Positions 17,319 to 26,349 of a DNA stretch of 64,000 bases are shown here, one piece after another (position 1 is the first letter of the stretch; every line of letters begins with the position of its first letter). The position numbers were made by a program, and so were the translations under genes. The notes under the pieces were generated by a model. The model made no database searches and was not told the DNA's origin. It worked only from the letters and a program-made list of their open reading frames with translations. This DNA comes from Polaribacter vadi (GTDB taxonomy: Bacteria; Bacteroidota; Bacteroidia; Flavobacteriales; Flavobacteriaceae): positions 2,470,001 through 2,534,000 of the forward strand of contig NZ_CP017477.1 of assembly GCF_001761365.1 (NCBI RefSeq), in the 5' to 3' direction.

Positions 17319-20300
17319 TTACTCTTTCTTTACGTCAGAAAAGTATTCTCTGACTTTCTTTTTATAATTTTGCTGCAAAGGTAAGGATTGTCTGTTTAAT
17401 ATCTCTATTTGATTGTAAAACTGCTTTTTAAATTCTAATGCTTTTGCTTTATTCCTTAAATTCTCTATTTGATTGGTGTTTGCTTTTCGTTTTTTATCTT
17501 TCCCTTGTTCTAAAGCTGCTTTTTCTAATTTTAATAACTCATAATTTAGATTTTGCATTTTTTGAAGGGTTCCTGCATTAAAACCTTTTTCCAAAATTTC
17601 ATTTTCCAAATCTTCCATCGTTTTTAATGCTTTTTTTGCATTTCCATTTCCATTCGGATTTCCGTTTTCGCTTTCTTTTATGGCATTTTGTAATTCTTGC
17701 CTTAATTGAGATTGCTCTTTAAATATTTCGTATAATTCGCCATCTAAATCGTCATTAGAACCTTCTCCATCTCCACCAGGTTTTCCATTTTCTCCAGACT
17801 TCCCTCCTTTTCCATCTTTTCCACTCTCTCCTTTTTCGCCTTCTTTCTCTTTTGCGCCAGGTTTTTGTCCTTTTTTATCTCCATCTTTTTTCATTCCATC
17901 TTGCATTTTTTTAGATAAACCATCTTGTTTTTTAATTAAATCTGGCAAACTAAAACCTTGTCCTTTTCCCTTTTTTCCTTTGCCCATTTTCATAGACATG
18001 TTATTTTGCATGCTATTTAGCATGTTACTCAAATAATCTGCTAAATTATTAGTGGAAGTCATTACATACCGTTGATTTGAAAGTCCGTTATTAAATCTAT
18101 TCTCAGAAAAATTCTCTAAAGATTGGTCTAAATTATAATGCACAGAAGATAAATCGTCTTGGATTTTGGTCGATATTTTTGGCAAACGCATTGCTAATAC
18201 ATACAAACTATCATCTATATGTTCAAAATATGTTTTAATCTCATTTTGTTTTTTTAAGTCATTTCCAAAATCTGGATGTGAAGTAGAAGTCTCACTAAAC
18301 TTTTCCATTAATCCTTCTTGTTGAAATGAGAAAATAACCAAGTTTTCTAAAATTTTACGCAAATCTTCTATATTTTCTTCCATAGATTCTCCTTGCATAT
18401 CCATCATCGCTTTTTGCATTTTAGCACTCATTTCTTTCATCTTTTTAGATGATTTCTTTTGGCTACTTTTTGCTTCTTGCTTATTATTCTTTTCTAAGTT
18501 TTCTTCAGATTTTTTTAGTTCGTCATCAATGTCTTCCTCTTCTTGGTCAACATCTGGCAATTCCATAGGTTCTTTTAACTTCTCATTATCTTGGTTCAAT
18601 TCATCAAGTTCTTTTTTAATAGCGTCAAACTCTTTTTTAATTTGCTTTTGATCTTCTAAAGAACCTTCCTCCTTGTTTTCTAAATTCTCTTGTTTTTTTG
18701 ATAATTCATCAACTTTATTCGCAATTTGCATCGCTTTTTGCTCCACATAAAAACGTTTTACCATTTCTAAAGTTTTCTCTAAACTACGCTGTTGTTGTTT
18801 ATTTTGTTGTGCTAATTCTTTGGCTTTTTGTACTAAATATTCCTTGTTTAATTTATCAGCCATTTTCTGAATTTCATCCAGCAGCTTTTGTTGCTTATCT
18901 AATTTTTTTAACTCTTTAATTCTTTCTTTTAAATCTTCTTTTTTTTCTTGTAACGTTTTATCTTTCTCTTCTTTTTCGTCTAAATTTTCTTGTAATTTAT
19001 CCGTTTGTTTTTGCATCATTTCTTTGTATTGTTCTTGACGCTTAATAAAATTTTCTACTTTCTTTTTATCATTAAAATTAATGCTCTTTTTATTCTGTAA
19101 ATCTTGCTGAATATTTTCTAATTGTTCTTGCTGCTTTTTCTGTTTTTGAACGGAATTCTCTAAATCGTTAATCGTATTTCTTTGCTCTTGCAACAACTCC
19201 TCCTCTACTTCATTTTCTGTTTTTTGTCGATATTTGAAAACTTTACTTTTTGCTTTTTTATTTCCATTTACAGCATCGTTATCTGAAACTTGAAAATATA
19301 ATTCATAATTAATTCCATTTTCTAAATTTAATCCATCAGGAAATTGATAGAAAAATGTTTGAATATTTTGTCTTGTAATTTGCAAATTGAATTGTTGTTT
19401 TCTTTCTGCATTTTCTTCATCATAATAAATCAACTCTAATTTTCGCAAACCATAATCATCAGAAATCTGACCAGCAAATTGTGCTGTTCCACGTGAAATA
19501 CTATCAATATTTGAAGTCACAGAAATTATTGGAAACTCATCTTTTATAACATCCACAGAAAACTGTAAATTCTCATAATCTTGTAAATTTTTGTTTGATG
19601 ACGATATTTGATAATTAAGCGCATTTTTTATTTGCTGTTGATGTTCAAAATTATCATCAGAAACCATCTTAAAATTTTCTCTTTTATCATTGTTGATAAA
19701 AGCCAACTCATCTGTTTGCGTCGTTTTTACATTCCAAGTAATCTTAGTACCTTCAGGAACTGTTAAATTTCCAGAATTCTGAATTCTTTCACTTTTTCGT
19801 CCTAAATAATTTGGATACGCTAAGTCTAAAGAAATGTTATTAATTGTTGGTGTTCCAATGATGTTAATTTGATAATCTTGAGATTGAATTCCATTGGCTT
19901 CAACATAAAAATTGATGGGTTCTTGCACATCAGAAAACGTATACGAAAAAGAAGCATTGCCATTATTTTGCAAAAAGTATTGCTGATTATCGAATACAAT
20001 TTTAGCTTCATTAGGAATTACTTCTCCAATGGTTTTAACTTCAATTTTTATCGATTTTCCTTGAATAACGTTTAAATTTTCATTCATCAAAGAAAACAAA
20101 AATGGCGCTGGTGGATTGTAAGCAGTTCTATGATTTACAACACGTTGTAAACTTTCAGTTAAAGAACCATTACTAACTGTAAATAAGCTAATTACATAAA
20201 TTAAAACAGGTATAATTGCATATTTTAAATACTTTTTATTCTCTTTAAAATCAACTGCTTTTACAAACGGAATTGGTTGTAATTCTGCAGATTTCTGATT

Positions 20301-20684
20301 GATACTTGCCAGAATCAAATCCGATTCTTGTACGTTTTCTTTTAACTGTAAAACGTTTAATAATTTGTCTCGAACTTCAGGAAAATGTGCTCCAATAATT
20401 TTTGAGGATGCTGTGAAAGAAATTCCCTTTCGAAATCCTATTAGTTTAAAAATAGGAATTGCTATAAATCTAATTAATAAGAAAACTTCAACAGCAATAA
20501 AAAGCCAAAATAAAATAGTTCTAGCAGTTGGTTTTAACCATAAAAAATACTCCAAAAAAAGTGTAAAAAAGAAGTACAAAAAACCTAATGAAAAGAATAG
20601 AATTGCTCCTTTTATCAACTCATTTATGTAATACTTTTGGGTAAACTGATGTAATTTTTTCTGTATGTTTTCGAATTCGCTCAT
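17319..20684 (-). CDS. DUF4175 family giant membrane protein
   Basis: 1121 residues from the ATG at 20684 (the frame opens with a TTG at 20693). Three membrane helices are seen (about 25-46, 55-75 and 152-170). Then come a beta-rich region and a long Lys/Glu/Gln-rich coiled coil (about 500-830), which includes KKSEENLEKNNKQEAK, and a Gly/Lys/Glu-rich linker near 940-1000 before a final helical part. The family is typical of Bacteroidetes and its function is unestablished. Coupling to ybeY (2-base gap) is seen here. An internal parS-like site lies at 19485-19500. Confidence 0.85.
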   Translation of the reverse strand: MSEFENIQKKLHQFTQKYYINELIKGAILFFSLGFLYFFFTLFLEYFLWLKPTARTILFWLFIAVEVFLLIRFIAIPIFKLIGFRKGISFTASSKIIGAHFPEVRDKLLNVLQLKENVQESDLILASINQKSAELQPIPFVKAVDFKENKKYLKYAIIPVLIYVISLFTVSNGSLTESLQRVVNHRTAYNPPAPFLFSLMNENLNVIQGKSIKIEVKTIGEVIPNEAKIVFDNQQYFLQNNGNASFSYTFSDVQEPINFYVEANGIQSQDYQINIIGTPTINNISLDLAYPNYLGRKSERIQNSGNLTVPEGTKITWNVKTTQTDELAFINNDKRENFKMVSDDNFEHQQQIKNALNYQISSSNKNLQDYENLQFSVDVIKDEFPIISVTSNIDSISRGTAQFAGQISDDYGLRKLELIYYDEENAERKQQFNLQITRQNIQTFFYQFPDGLNLENGINYELYFQVSDNDAVNGNKKAKSKVFKYRQKTENEVEEELLQEQRNTINDLENSVQKQKKQQEQLENIQQDLQNKKSINFNDKKKVENFIKRQEQYKEMMQKQTDKLQENLDEKEEKDKTLQEKKEDLKERIKELKKLDKQQKLLDEIQKMADKLNKEYLVQKAKELAQQNKQQQRSLEKTLEMVKRFYVEQKAMQIANKVDELSKKQENLENKEEGSLEDQKQIKKEFDAIKKELDELNQDNEKLKEPMELPDVDQEEEDIDDELKKSEENLEKNNKQEAKSSQKKSSKKMKEMSAKMQKAMMDMQGESMEENIEDLRKILENLVIFSFQQEGLMEKFSETSTSHPDFGNDLKKQNEIKTYFEHIDDSLYVLAMRLPKISTKIQDDLSSVHYNLDQSLENFSENRFNNGLSNQRYVMTSTNNLADYLSNMLNSMQNNMSMKMGKGKKGKGQGFSLPDLIKKQDGLSKKMQDGMKKDGDKKGQKPGAKEKEGEKGESGKDGKGGKSGENGKPGGDGEGSNDDLDGELYEIFKEQSQLRQELQNAIKESENGNPNGNGNAKKALKTMEDLENEILEKGFNAGTLQKMQNLNYELLKLEKAALEQGKDKKRKANTNQIENLRNKAKALEFKKQFYNQIEILNRQSLPLQQNYKKKVREYFSDVKKE
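19485..19500. promoter_or_regulatory. parS-like site 3, inside the DUF4175 gene
   Basis: TGTTCCACGTGAAATA matches TGTTNCACGTGAAACA with a single mismatch, the best match in the window. It is embedded in codons for an Ser-Arg-Gly-Thr stretch. parS sites inside genes are common, because ParB spreads from them. Confidence 0.6.
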
Positions 20685-20794
20685 AATCAACAAATAAAAG
20701 TACTAATTTTGGTAAGATTTTAAAGCAAATATTTGTTAAAACAATTTGTAAGTATTTACGTCTTAAAACAACTAAAAATTTATAAACCAAAAAC

Positions 20795-21640
20795 ATGAAA
20801 TCTATAACCTTACTTTTTTCGCTATTTATAACTTCTACTCTATTTGCTCAAAGTCCTTGGACCAAAGAAAAAGGAGATTTGTTTTTGAATATTTCTTACA
20901 CAACAATATCAGATTATAATGAAATTTTTGGAGATCCAGATTATTTTGCAAACGGAAAAATAACTGATAATACATATCAAATTTATAGCGAATATGGTTT
21001 ATCAGATAAAACTACATTCATAGCAAGTATTCCACTAAAAAGTATTTCTGTTGATAACTTTGTTTATATAGATCCTGCTATTAATTGTGCTGGCGATTGT
21101 TCTGAGCTTTTAAACTTTAATAAAACAGCTTTTGGAAATATTTCTTTAGGTATAAAACATCAATTTTATAATAAAGGTTGGGTTATTTCTGGACAATTTG
21201 TTACACAATTTAATACAAGTACTTTGGATGCAAAATCTGGAATTAGAACTGGTTATAATGCTTATACGTTTACACCTCAATTATTAGTAGGCAAAAGTTT
21301 CGGCAAAACATTTTTTCAATCTCATATTGGTGTAGATGTAAGAACGAATGATTATAGCAATAATTTTAAAATTGGTGGCGAATTTGGTGGAAAGGTTTTA
21401 AAAAATATTTGGTTAATTGGCTTTGTAGATGTTGTAGAATCTTTTGATGATGGCAACAGAATAAATGATAATCCGTTAAATGGTTTATACCAAAATGATC
21501 AAGAATATGGGGCTTATGGTTTAAAGGCAATTTTACAATTGTGTGATCTTGGAGTTACAGCAAGTTTTGCAAATGCTTTTTCAGGAAATAATGTTCCAAA
21601 ACAAAGTGCTTTTTCTATTGGTATTTTTAATACTTTTTAA
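20795..21640 (+). CDS. Outer-membrane beta-barrel protein, transporter-like
   Basis: 281 residues with a signal peptide ending LFAQS near residue 19. Alternating beta-strand patterns run throughout, closing with FSIGIFNTF, an aromatic C-terminal strand typical of outer-membrane proteins. It resembles proteins annotated as transporter or phenol-pathway MetA-like porins. A Cys pair (CAGDC) sits in a predicted loop near residue 96. The ligand is unknown. It is divergent from the DUF4175 gene. Confidence 0.75.
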   Translation: MKSITLLFSLFITSTLFAQSPWTKEKGDLFLNISYTTISDYNEIFGDPDYFANGKITDNTYQIYSEYGLSDKTTFIASIPLKSISVDNFVYIDPAINCAGDCSELLNFNKTAFGNISLGIKHQFYNKGWVISGQFVTQFNTSTLDAKSGIRTGYNAYTFTPQLLVGKSFGKTFFQSHIGVDVRTNDYSNNFKIGGEFGGKVLKNIWLIGFVDVVESFDDGNRINDNPLNGLYQNDQEYGAYGLKAILQLCDLGVTASFANAFSGNNVPKQSAFSIGIFNTF

Positions 21641-21765
21641 AAGGAAAAATTGATGAGTCTCACAAATTAAAGAATAACTAAATTTTAAAACTTTTAAAAA
21701 TATTTAAGCACTTTTACATTCAATTATTTTTCTTCCTTCTAATTTCCATTATCTCTTAGAAAAAC

Positions 21766-21773
21766 TATCTTTG
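21766..21773 (+). promoter_or_regulatory. -7 box of the gltX promoter
   Basis: TATCTTTG matches TAnnTTTG exactly. No good TTG element is visible at the expected distance upstream. It lies about 90 bases before the gltX ATG chosen here. Confidence 0.4.
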
Positions 21774-21860
21774 TAGCATTAAAAAAGCACCTTAAATAAT
21801 CTTTAAGGTTCATTAAAAATGTCTTTCCTTAAAAAGCAGGAATCTAAAAAATCAAAGAAA

Positions 21861-23387
21861 ATGAAATCTAATGTTCGTGTTCGTTTTGCACCTAGTCCAA
21901 CAGGACCTTTACATATTGGTGGTGTAAGAACAGCTTTATACAATTATTTATTTGCCAAAAAACATAATGGAACTTTTATTTTAAGAATAGAAGATACAGA
22001 CCAAACACGTTATGTACCAAATGCTGAACAGTATATTATAGACGCTTTAAAATGGTGTAATATCCCTTTTGATGAAGGTCCAAATACGAACGAAAAATTT
22101 GGTCCTTATAGACAATCTGAACGTAAAGAAATCTATAAAAAATATGCAGATATTTTATTAGAAAAGGGTCATGCATATTATGCTTTTGATACTCCAGAAG
22201 AATTAACAGCACAAAGAGACTTTAATGCTTCTAAAGGAAAAATGTTTATTTATAATTGGCAAAATAGAGAAGATGGTAAATTAGTAAATTCCTTAGTTTT
22301 ATCTGAAGAAGAAGTACAAAAAAAGATTAATGCTGGTGATAAATATGTAATTCGTTTTAAAAATCCACAAAGCGAAATTTTGTACATGGAAGACGAAATT
22401 CGTGGCAGAATTACTATTAAAACAAATACATTAGATGATAAAGTTTTATTTAAATCTGATGGAATGCCAACATATCATTTAGCAAATATTGTTGATGATC
22501 ATTTAATGGAAATTACACACGTTATTAGAGGTGAAGAATGGTTACCTTCTATGCCTTTACACGTTTTATTATACAAAGCTTTTGATTGGGAAATTCCAAA
22601 ATTTGCACATTTACCTTTAATTTTAAAACCAGTTGGTAGAGGAAAATTAAGCAAAAGAGATGGAGATAAATTAGGGTTTCCTGTTTTTCCTTTAGCCTAC
22701 ACAAATGAAGAAACAGGAGAAGTTTCTAGAGGTTTTAAAGAAGATGGTTATTTTGCAGATGCTTTTATAAATATGTTAGCATTTTTAGGTTGGAATCCTG
22801 GTACTACAGAAGAAATTTTTACGATTGATAGATTAATTGAAAAATTTGATTTTGAACGTGTTAATAAAGCTGGTGCAAAATTTGATCTTGATAAAACAAA
22901 ATGGTTTCAGCAGCAATATATGCAAACCAAAGACGATGAAAAATTAACAGATTTATTTATGCCTACTTTAGAAAAAAAGGGGATAAACATGGATAAAAAA
23001 GATGTACAAAAAATAGTTGCTTCTATAAAAGAGAGAGCTGTTTTTGTAGATGAATTCTGGGAATTAGCTTCTTACTTTTTTGAAACTCCACAAGAATATG
23101 ATGCTAAAGCTGTAAAGAAAAGCTGGAAAGAAGGAACTTCTGATTTAATGAAAGAATTGATTCCTGTAGTTTCAAATATTGAAGATTTTTCATCAAAAAA
23201 TACTGAGAAAGAAATCAAAGAATGGCTTTCTGAAAAAGAAATTGGGTACAGTAAAGTGATGCAACCTTTGCGTTTGTGTTTGGTTGGTAAATTGGCTGGG
23301 CCTCATTTATTTGATATTATTTATTTAGTTGGTAAAGAAGAAACTATTAAAAGAATACATAATGCAATCGAAAAAATAGAATCATGA
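21861..23387 (+). CDS. gltX: Glutamyl-tRNA synthetase
   Basis: 508 residues from the ATG at 21861. An upstream in-frame ATG at 21819 would add 14 Lys/Ser-rich residues not expected in the family. Class I signature: PSPTGPLHIGG near residues 11-21 (the HIGH-type motif), and KLSKRDG for KMSKS. It charges tRNA-Glu. Its stop overlaps the start of the next gene (ATGA), so the two are translationally coupled. Confidence 0.97.
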   Translation: MKSNVRVRFAPSPTGPLHIGGVRTALYNYLFAKKHNGTFILRIEDTDQTRYVPNAEQYIIDALKWCNIPFDEGPNTNEKFGPYRQSERKEIYKKYADILLEKGHAYYAFDTPEELTAQRDFNASKGKMFIYNWQNREDGKLVNSLVLSEEEVQKKINAGDKYVIRFKNPQSEILYMEDEIRGRITIKTNTLDDKVLFKSDGMPTYHLANIVDDHLMEITHVIRGEEWLPSMPLHVLLYKAFDWEIPKFAHLPLILKPVGRGKLSKRDGDKLGFPVFPLAYTNEETGEVSRGFKEDGYFADAFINMLAFLGWNPGTTEEIFTIDRLIEKFDFERVNKAGAKFDLDKTKWFQQQYMQTKDDEKLTDLFMPTLEKKGINMDKKDVQKIVASIKERAVFVDEFWELASYFFETPQEYDAKAVKKSWKEGTSDLMKELIPVVSNIEDFSSKNTEKEIKEWLSEKEIGYSKVMQPLRLCLVGKLAGPHLFDIIYLVGKEETIKRIHNAIEKIES

Positions 23388-23941
23388 AAAATTATTTCCT
23401 TTTAATTTTTGCTTTAACAAGTTTATTATCTCATAGTCAGTATAATAATGGCATGAGAAATCAACGTCAAAGGCAAATGAATCAAACTCCAAGACAAGCT
23501 CCAGAACCAAAATATGAAATTGAAAAATATCTTGGAATTTTAATTTATGATATTGAAAAATATGCGAAAAAATCAAGCATAAAATTATCATCTGAAGAAG
23601 GAAAAAAGTTTTCTGAAGTATTGACTAAATTTAATAAAAAACTAAAAGATTTTAGAAGAATTAATAGCTTTACGTTAAATAGTACTAGAGAAATGGTTGA
23701 AAATTTTCAAAAAAATGCTCAAAAGTCAGGTGATTTTTCAGAACGAGCAAACATTCAAAAAAAAATGACTGAAAACTTAAAGCCAATTTCTGAAACTTTA
23801 AGAATTTATGATAAAGAATTAGATACAACCATGCAAGAAATATTGTCTGAGAAACAATATAAAAAGTGGATTAAATATAACAGAAAAAATTATAAGGTTT
23901 TTCCAAAAGATGATGTTGAAAACGAAGAAAAGGAAAACTAA
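23384..23941 (+). CDS. Exported hypothetical protein, helical
   Basis: 185 residues. A signal peptide (LLIFALTSLLSHSQ) is followed by an Asn/Gln/Arg-rich linker, and then by a helical region with many Lys/Glu. The core resembles the Spy/LTXXQ style of periplasmic proteins (YLGILIYDIEKYAKK early, ILSEKQYKKWIKY late), but no family is certain. The start codon overlaps the gltX stop by 4 bases. A strong terminator follows. Confidence 0.8.
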   Translation: MKNYFLLIFALTSLLSHSQYNNGMRNQRQRQMNQTPRQAPEPKYEIEKYLGILIYDIEKYAKKSSIKLSSEEGKKFSEVLTKFNKKLKDFRRINSFTLNSTREMVENFQKNAQKSGDFSERANIQKKMTENLKPISETLRIYDKELDTTMQEILSEKQYKKWIKYNRKNYKVFPKDDVENEEKEN

Positions 23942-23957
23942 GTATAATTCATAAATT

Positions 23958-23989
23958 AAAAGCCTGAAATATTTTTCAGGCTTTTTTTA
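23958..23989 (+). terminator. Terminator of the gltX operon
   Basis: Perfect 12-bp stem AAAAGCCTGAAA/TTTCAGGCTTTT (23958-23969 with 23974-23985), a TATT loop, and a T-run of seven or more bases on the plus strand. Confidence 0.9.
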
Positions 23990-24090
23990 TGCAATAAAGT
24001 GTAACTTTATAGAATTAAAGCGTCTTATAAATTAGATATTGAAAATCAGTACCTTTACGTAAAACAAAAACCTAACTAATAAACAATATT

Positions 24091-25014
24091 ATGATACCAA
24101 CTTTGCCAATTATTATAGTCTTATCAGTTATTATACTTTTTGCCGCTTTTTTTATGGTAAAACAGCAAACAGCAGCAATTATAGAACGTTTTGGAAAATT
24201 TCATAGCATTCGCCAATCTGGTTTACATTTAAAAATTCCTTTGGTTGATAAAGTTGCAGGAAGATTGAGTTTAAAAATTCAGCAATTAGATGTTATTATA
24301 GAAACTAAAACATTAGATGATGTTTTTGTAAAACTAAAAGTTTCTGTTCAGTATAAAGTAATCAATGAAAAAGTATATGACGCTTTTTATAAGTTAGATT
24401 ATCCTGCAGACCAAATAACAAGTTACGTTTTTGATGTGGTAAGAGCAGAAGTTCCTAAAATGAAATTAGATGACGTTTTTGTAAAAAAAGATGATATTGC
24501 TTTAGCTGTAAAAGCGGAATTGAATGATGCAATGTCAGATTATGGATTTGATATTATTAGAACTTTAGTAACTGATATAGATCCAGATCATCAAGTAAAA
24601 ATAGCCATGAACAGAATTAATGCCTCTGAACGTGAAAAAATTGCAGCACAGTTTGAGGGTGATGCACAACGTATTTTAATTGTAGAACGTGCAAAAGCAG
24701 AAGCAGAAAGCAAGCGTTTACAAGGACAAGGTATTGCAGATCAAAGACGTGAAATTGCACGTGGTTTAGAGGAATCTGTAGAAGTTTTAAATAAAGTTGG
24801 TATCAACAGCCAAGAAGCGTCTGCTTTAATTGTGGTTACACAACATTATGATACCTTACAATCTTTAGGGCAAGAAACAAATAGTAATTTAATTTTATTA
24901 CCAAATTCGCCACAAGCTGGTAGCCAAATGTTAAATGATATGGTTGCAAGTTTTACAGCCAGTAATCAAATTGGTGAAGCAATGAAAAACCAAAAACCGA
25001 AAGAGAAAGAGTAA
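24091..25014 (+). CDS. SPFH/Band 7 family membrane protein
   Basis: 307 residues. One N-terminal membrane helix (about 4-22) is followed by the SPFH core, beginning QQTAAIIERFGKFHSI and including RAEVPKMKLDDVF. A coiled-coil rich in Ala/Glu (EGDAQRILIVERAKAEAESK) and a C-terminal tail follow. Such proteins form membrane microdomain scaffolds and affect protease or envelope stability. The size and the lack of an NfeD neighbour fit the stomatin-like QmcA/HflC-like branch. Monocistronic; a terminator follows. Confidence 0.9.
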   Translation: MIPTLPIIIVLSVIILFAAFFMVKQQTAAIIERFGKFHSIRQSGLHLKIPLVDKVAGRLSLKIQQLDVIIETKTLDDVFVKLKVSVQYKVINEKVYDAFYKLDYPADQITSYVFDVVRAEVPKMKLDDVFVKKDDIALAVKAELNDAMSDYGFDIIRTLVTDIDPDHQVKIAMNRINASEREKIAAQFEGDAQRILIVERAKAEAESKRLQGQGIADQRREIARGLEESVEVLNKVGINSQEASALIVVTQHYDTLQSLGQETNSNLILLPNSPQAGSQMLNDMVASFTASNQIGEAMKNQKPKEKE

Positions 25015-25035
25015 AAAATTTAATTTGTAAGATCT

Positions 25036-25070
25036 AAAAGAAGTAATAATTTGTATTACTTCTTTTTTTT
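25036..25070 (+). terminator. Terminator of the SPFH gene
   Basis: Perfect 13-bp stem (25036-25048 with 25054-25066) with a 5-base loop, then a T-run. Confidence 0.85.
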
Positions 25071-25102
25071 GCTTTATATTTAGATTTATAAATCGTATTA
25101 AA

Positions 25103-25923
25103 TTGTATAAAAAAATTATATTATTTCTAAAAAAACCCTTCAATTTAGAATCCTATATATCTAATAAATTAAATTTAAGCTTATTACATGGTTTATTTGT
25201 ATTTGTTTTTTTAAATATTTTTAAACCTTTTAAGTTAGATAATTTAAAAGAAGATTTATTTGGATATACTATTTTAATGGGGGTTTTAACTTTTTTAGTG
25301 CCTTTTTTATTTTTTTTATATTAGAAAAAATTAAATTTAAAAATTGGTTTATCTATTCTTTTATAGGTTTAACCTTATTTTTTTCAATAATTTATAGTTT
25401 TACTCTTTGGTATTTTAGTGGAATTTATAAAGATATTTTTAGTTTAAATAAACTTAGTTTTATTGTTTTTTATAAGTATTGTTCATCTTTAGCTATCATT
25501 TCAATAATTTTTATGTTGATAGTAAATGATAAACTATTAAGATTAAAATCAGAAAAAATAAATAGAATAAAAGAAGATGAGATAACCTTATATTCAGAAA
25601 ATAAGAAAGAAAATATTACAATACATATTAATAAATTAATCTACATTACAATAGATGGTAATTATGCAAGTTTTTTTATAGAAACAGGAAATGGTATAAA
25701 AGAATTAATTTTAAGAAATACATTATCTAACATCTTAAAGCAAATAAAAAACTATCCTTTTATCTTTAGGTGCCATAAATCTTATATTATAAATTCTTTA
25801 TTTTTTGATAAAATTACAGGTAATGCAAGAGGTTATTCTTTAAAATCTAATAGAATTGAAAACAAAATTCCTGTTTCTAGAAGTTTACATAAAGTAGATT
25901 TAGAAAAATTACTGCAAAAATAG
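25103..25923 (+). pseudogene. Membrane LytTR transcriptional regulator, split by a frameshift
   Basis: Two frames encode one protein. The first (25103-25324) gives membrane helices and stops just after LVPFLFFLY. The other frame is open through the same place, continues with FFILEKIKFKNWF and further helices, and runs into a LytTR DNA-binding domain (core ITIHINKLIYITIDGNYASFF, ending KIPVSRSLHKVDLEKLL). The junction is T6-A-T8 at 25303-25317; one extra T would join the frames into 273 residues, a normal size for four-helix LytTR regulators. The cause could be a real mutation, phase variation, slippage or a sequencing error. Confidence 0.75.
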
Positions 25924-26056
25924 GTTCCCATTTACCCCAAAAGCTTTGTAAATAACCCTTTTAAAATATTTTTCATCAAATTATAATTTTATTTTTTAAA
26001 TTTGAAAACGTTATTCTGAAATAAAATATTGGGGGATATTTTTTAAAGAAACCAAA

Positions 26057-26093
26057 AAAAAGCTCAATCTGTTTTATACAAATTGAGCTTTTT
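26057..26093. terminator. Bidirectional terminator between lytTR and tatA
   Basis: Perfect 12-bp stem AAAAAGCTCAAT/ATTGAGCTTTTT (26057-26068 with 26082-26093) around a 13-base loop. It is A/T-tailed on both sides and stands between convergent genes. Confidence 0.85.
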
Positions 26094-26117
26094 AAATTTT
26101 ATTAAAATAAATTTAGA

Positions 26118-26306
26118 TTACTTCTTTTCTTCTAACTGTTCTCCTTCTTCGTCTTTAGAAGCCTTTTTAAACTCTTTTATTCCACCACCTAAACCTTTCA
26201 TTAGCTCAGGTATTTTCTTGCCTCCAAATAACAATAAAACAACCACTACAATTAATATTATTGAGTATCCTCCTGGAATTGCTAAAAATGTATGTAAACT
26301 ATTCAT
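26118..26306 (-). CDS. tatA: Twin-arginine translocase subunit TatA, short copy
   Basis: 62 residues: a membrane helix (about 14-28, [16 protein letters not shown]), the hinge [20 protein letters not shown], and a short acidic tail. This is the minimal TatA form and is distinct from the 93-residue copy at 6333-6614. A -7 box (TATCTTTG on the minus strand, 26328-26335) lies just upstream of the ATG. No tatC is linked. Confidence 0.92.
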   Translation of the reverse strand: MNSLHTFLAIPGGYSIILIVVVVLLLFGGKKIPELMKGLGGGIKEFKKASKDEEGEQLEEKK

Positions 26307-26349
26307 TTGTTCTTAAATTTAATAGTACAAAGATACAAAAAGGTTTTTA

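Noticed and set aside
20299..20631. 110-codon plus-strand frame
   Set aside because: Antisense to the N-terminal helices of the DUF4175 protein.
20685..20693. TTG start at 20693 for the DUF4175 gene
   Set aside because: The ATG three codons later is the more usual start and loses only three residues.
26083..26316. 77-codon plus-strand frame
   Set aside because: Antisense to the short tatA, which has a clear TatA sequence.
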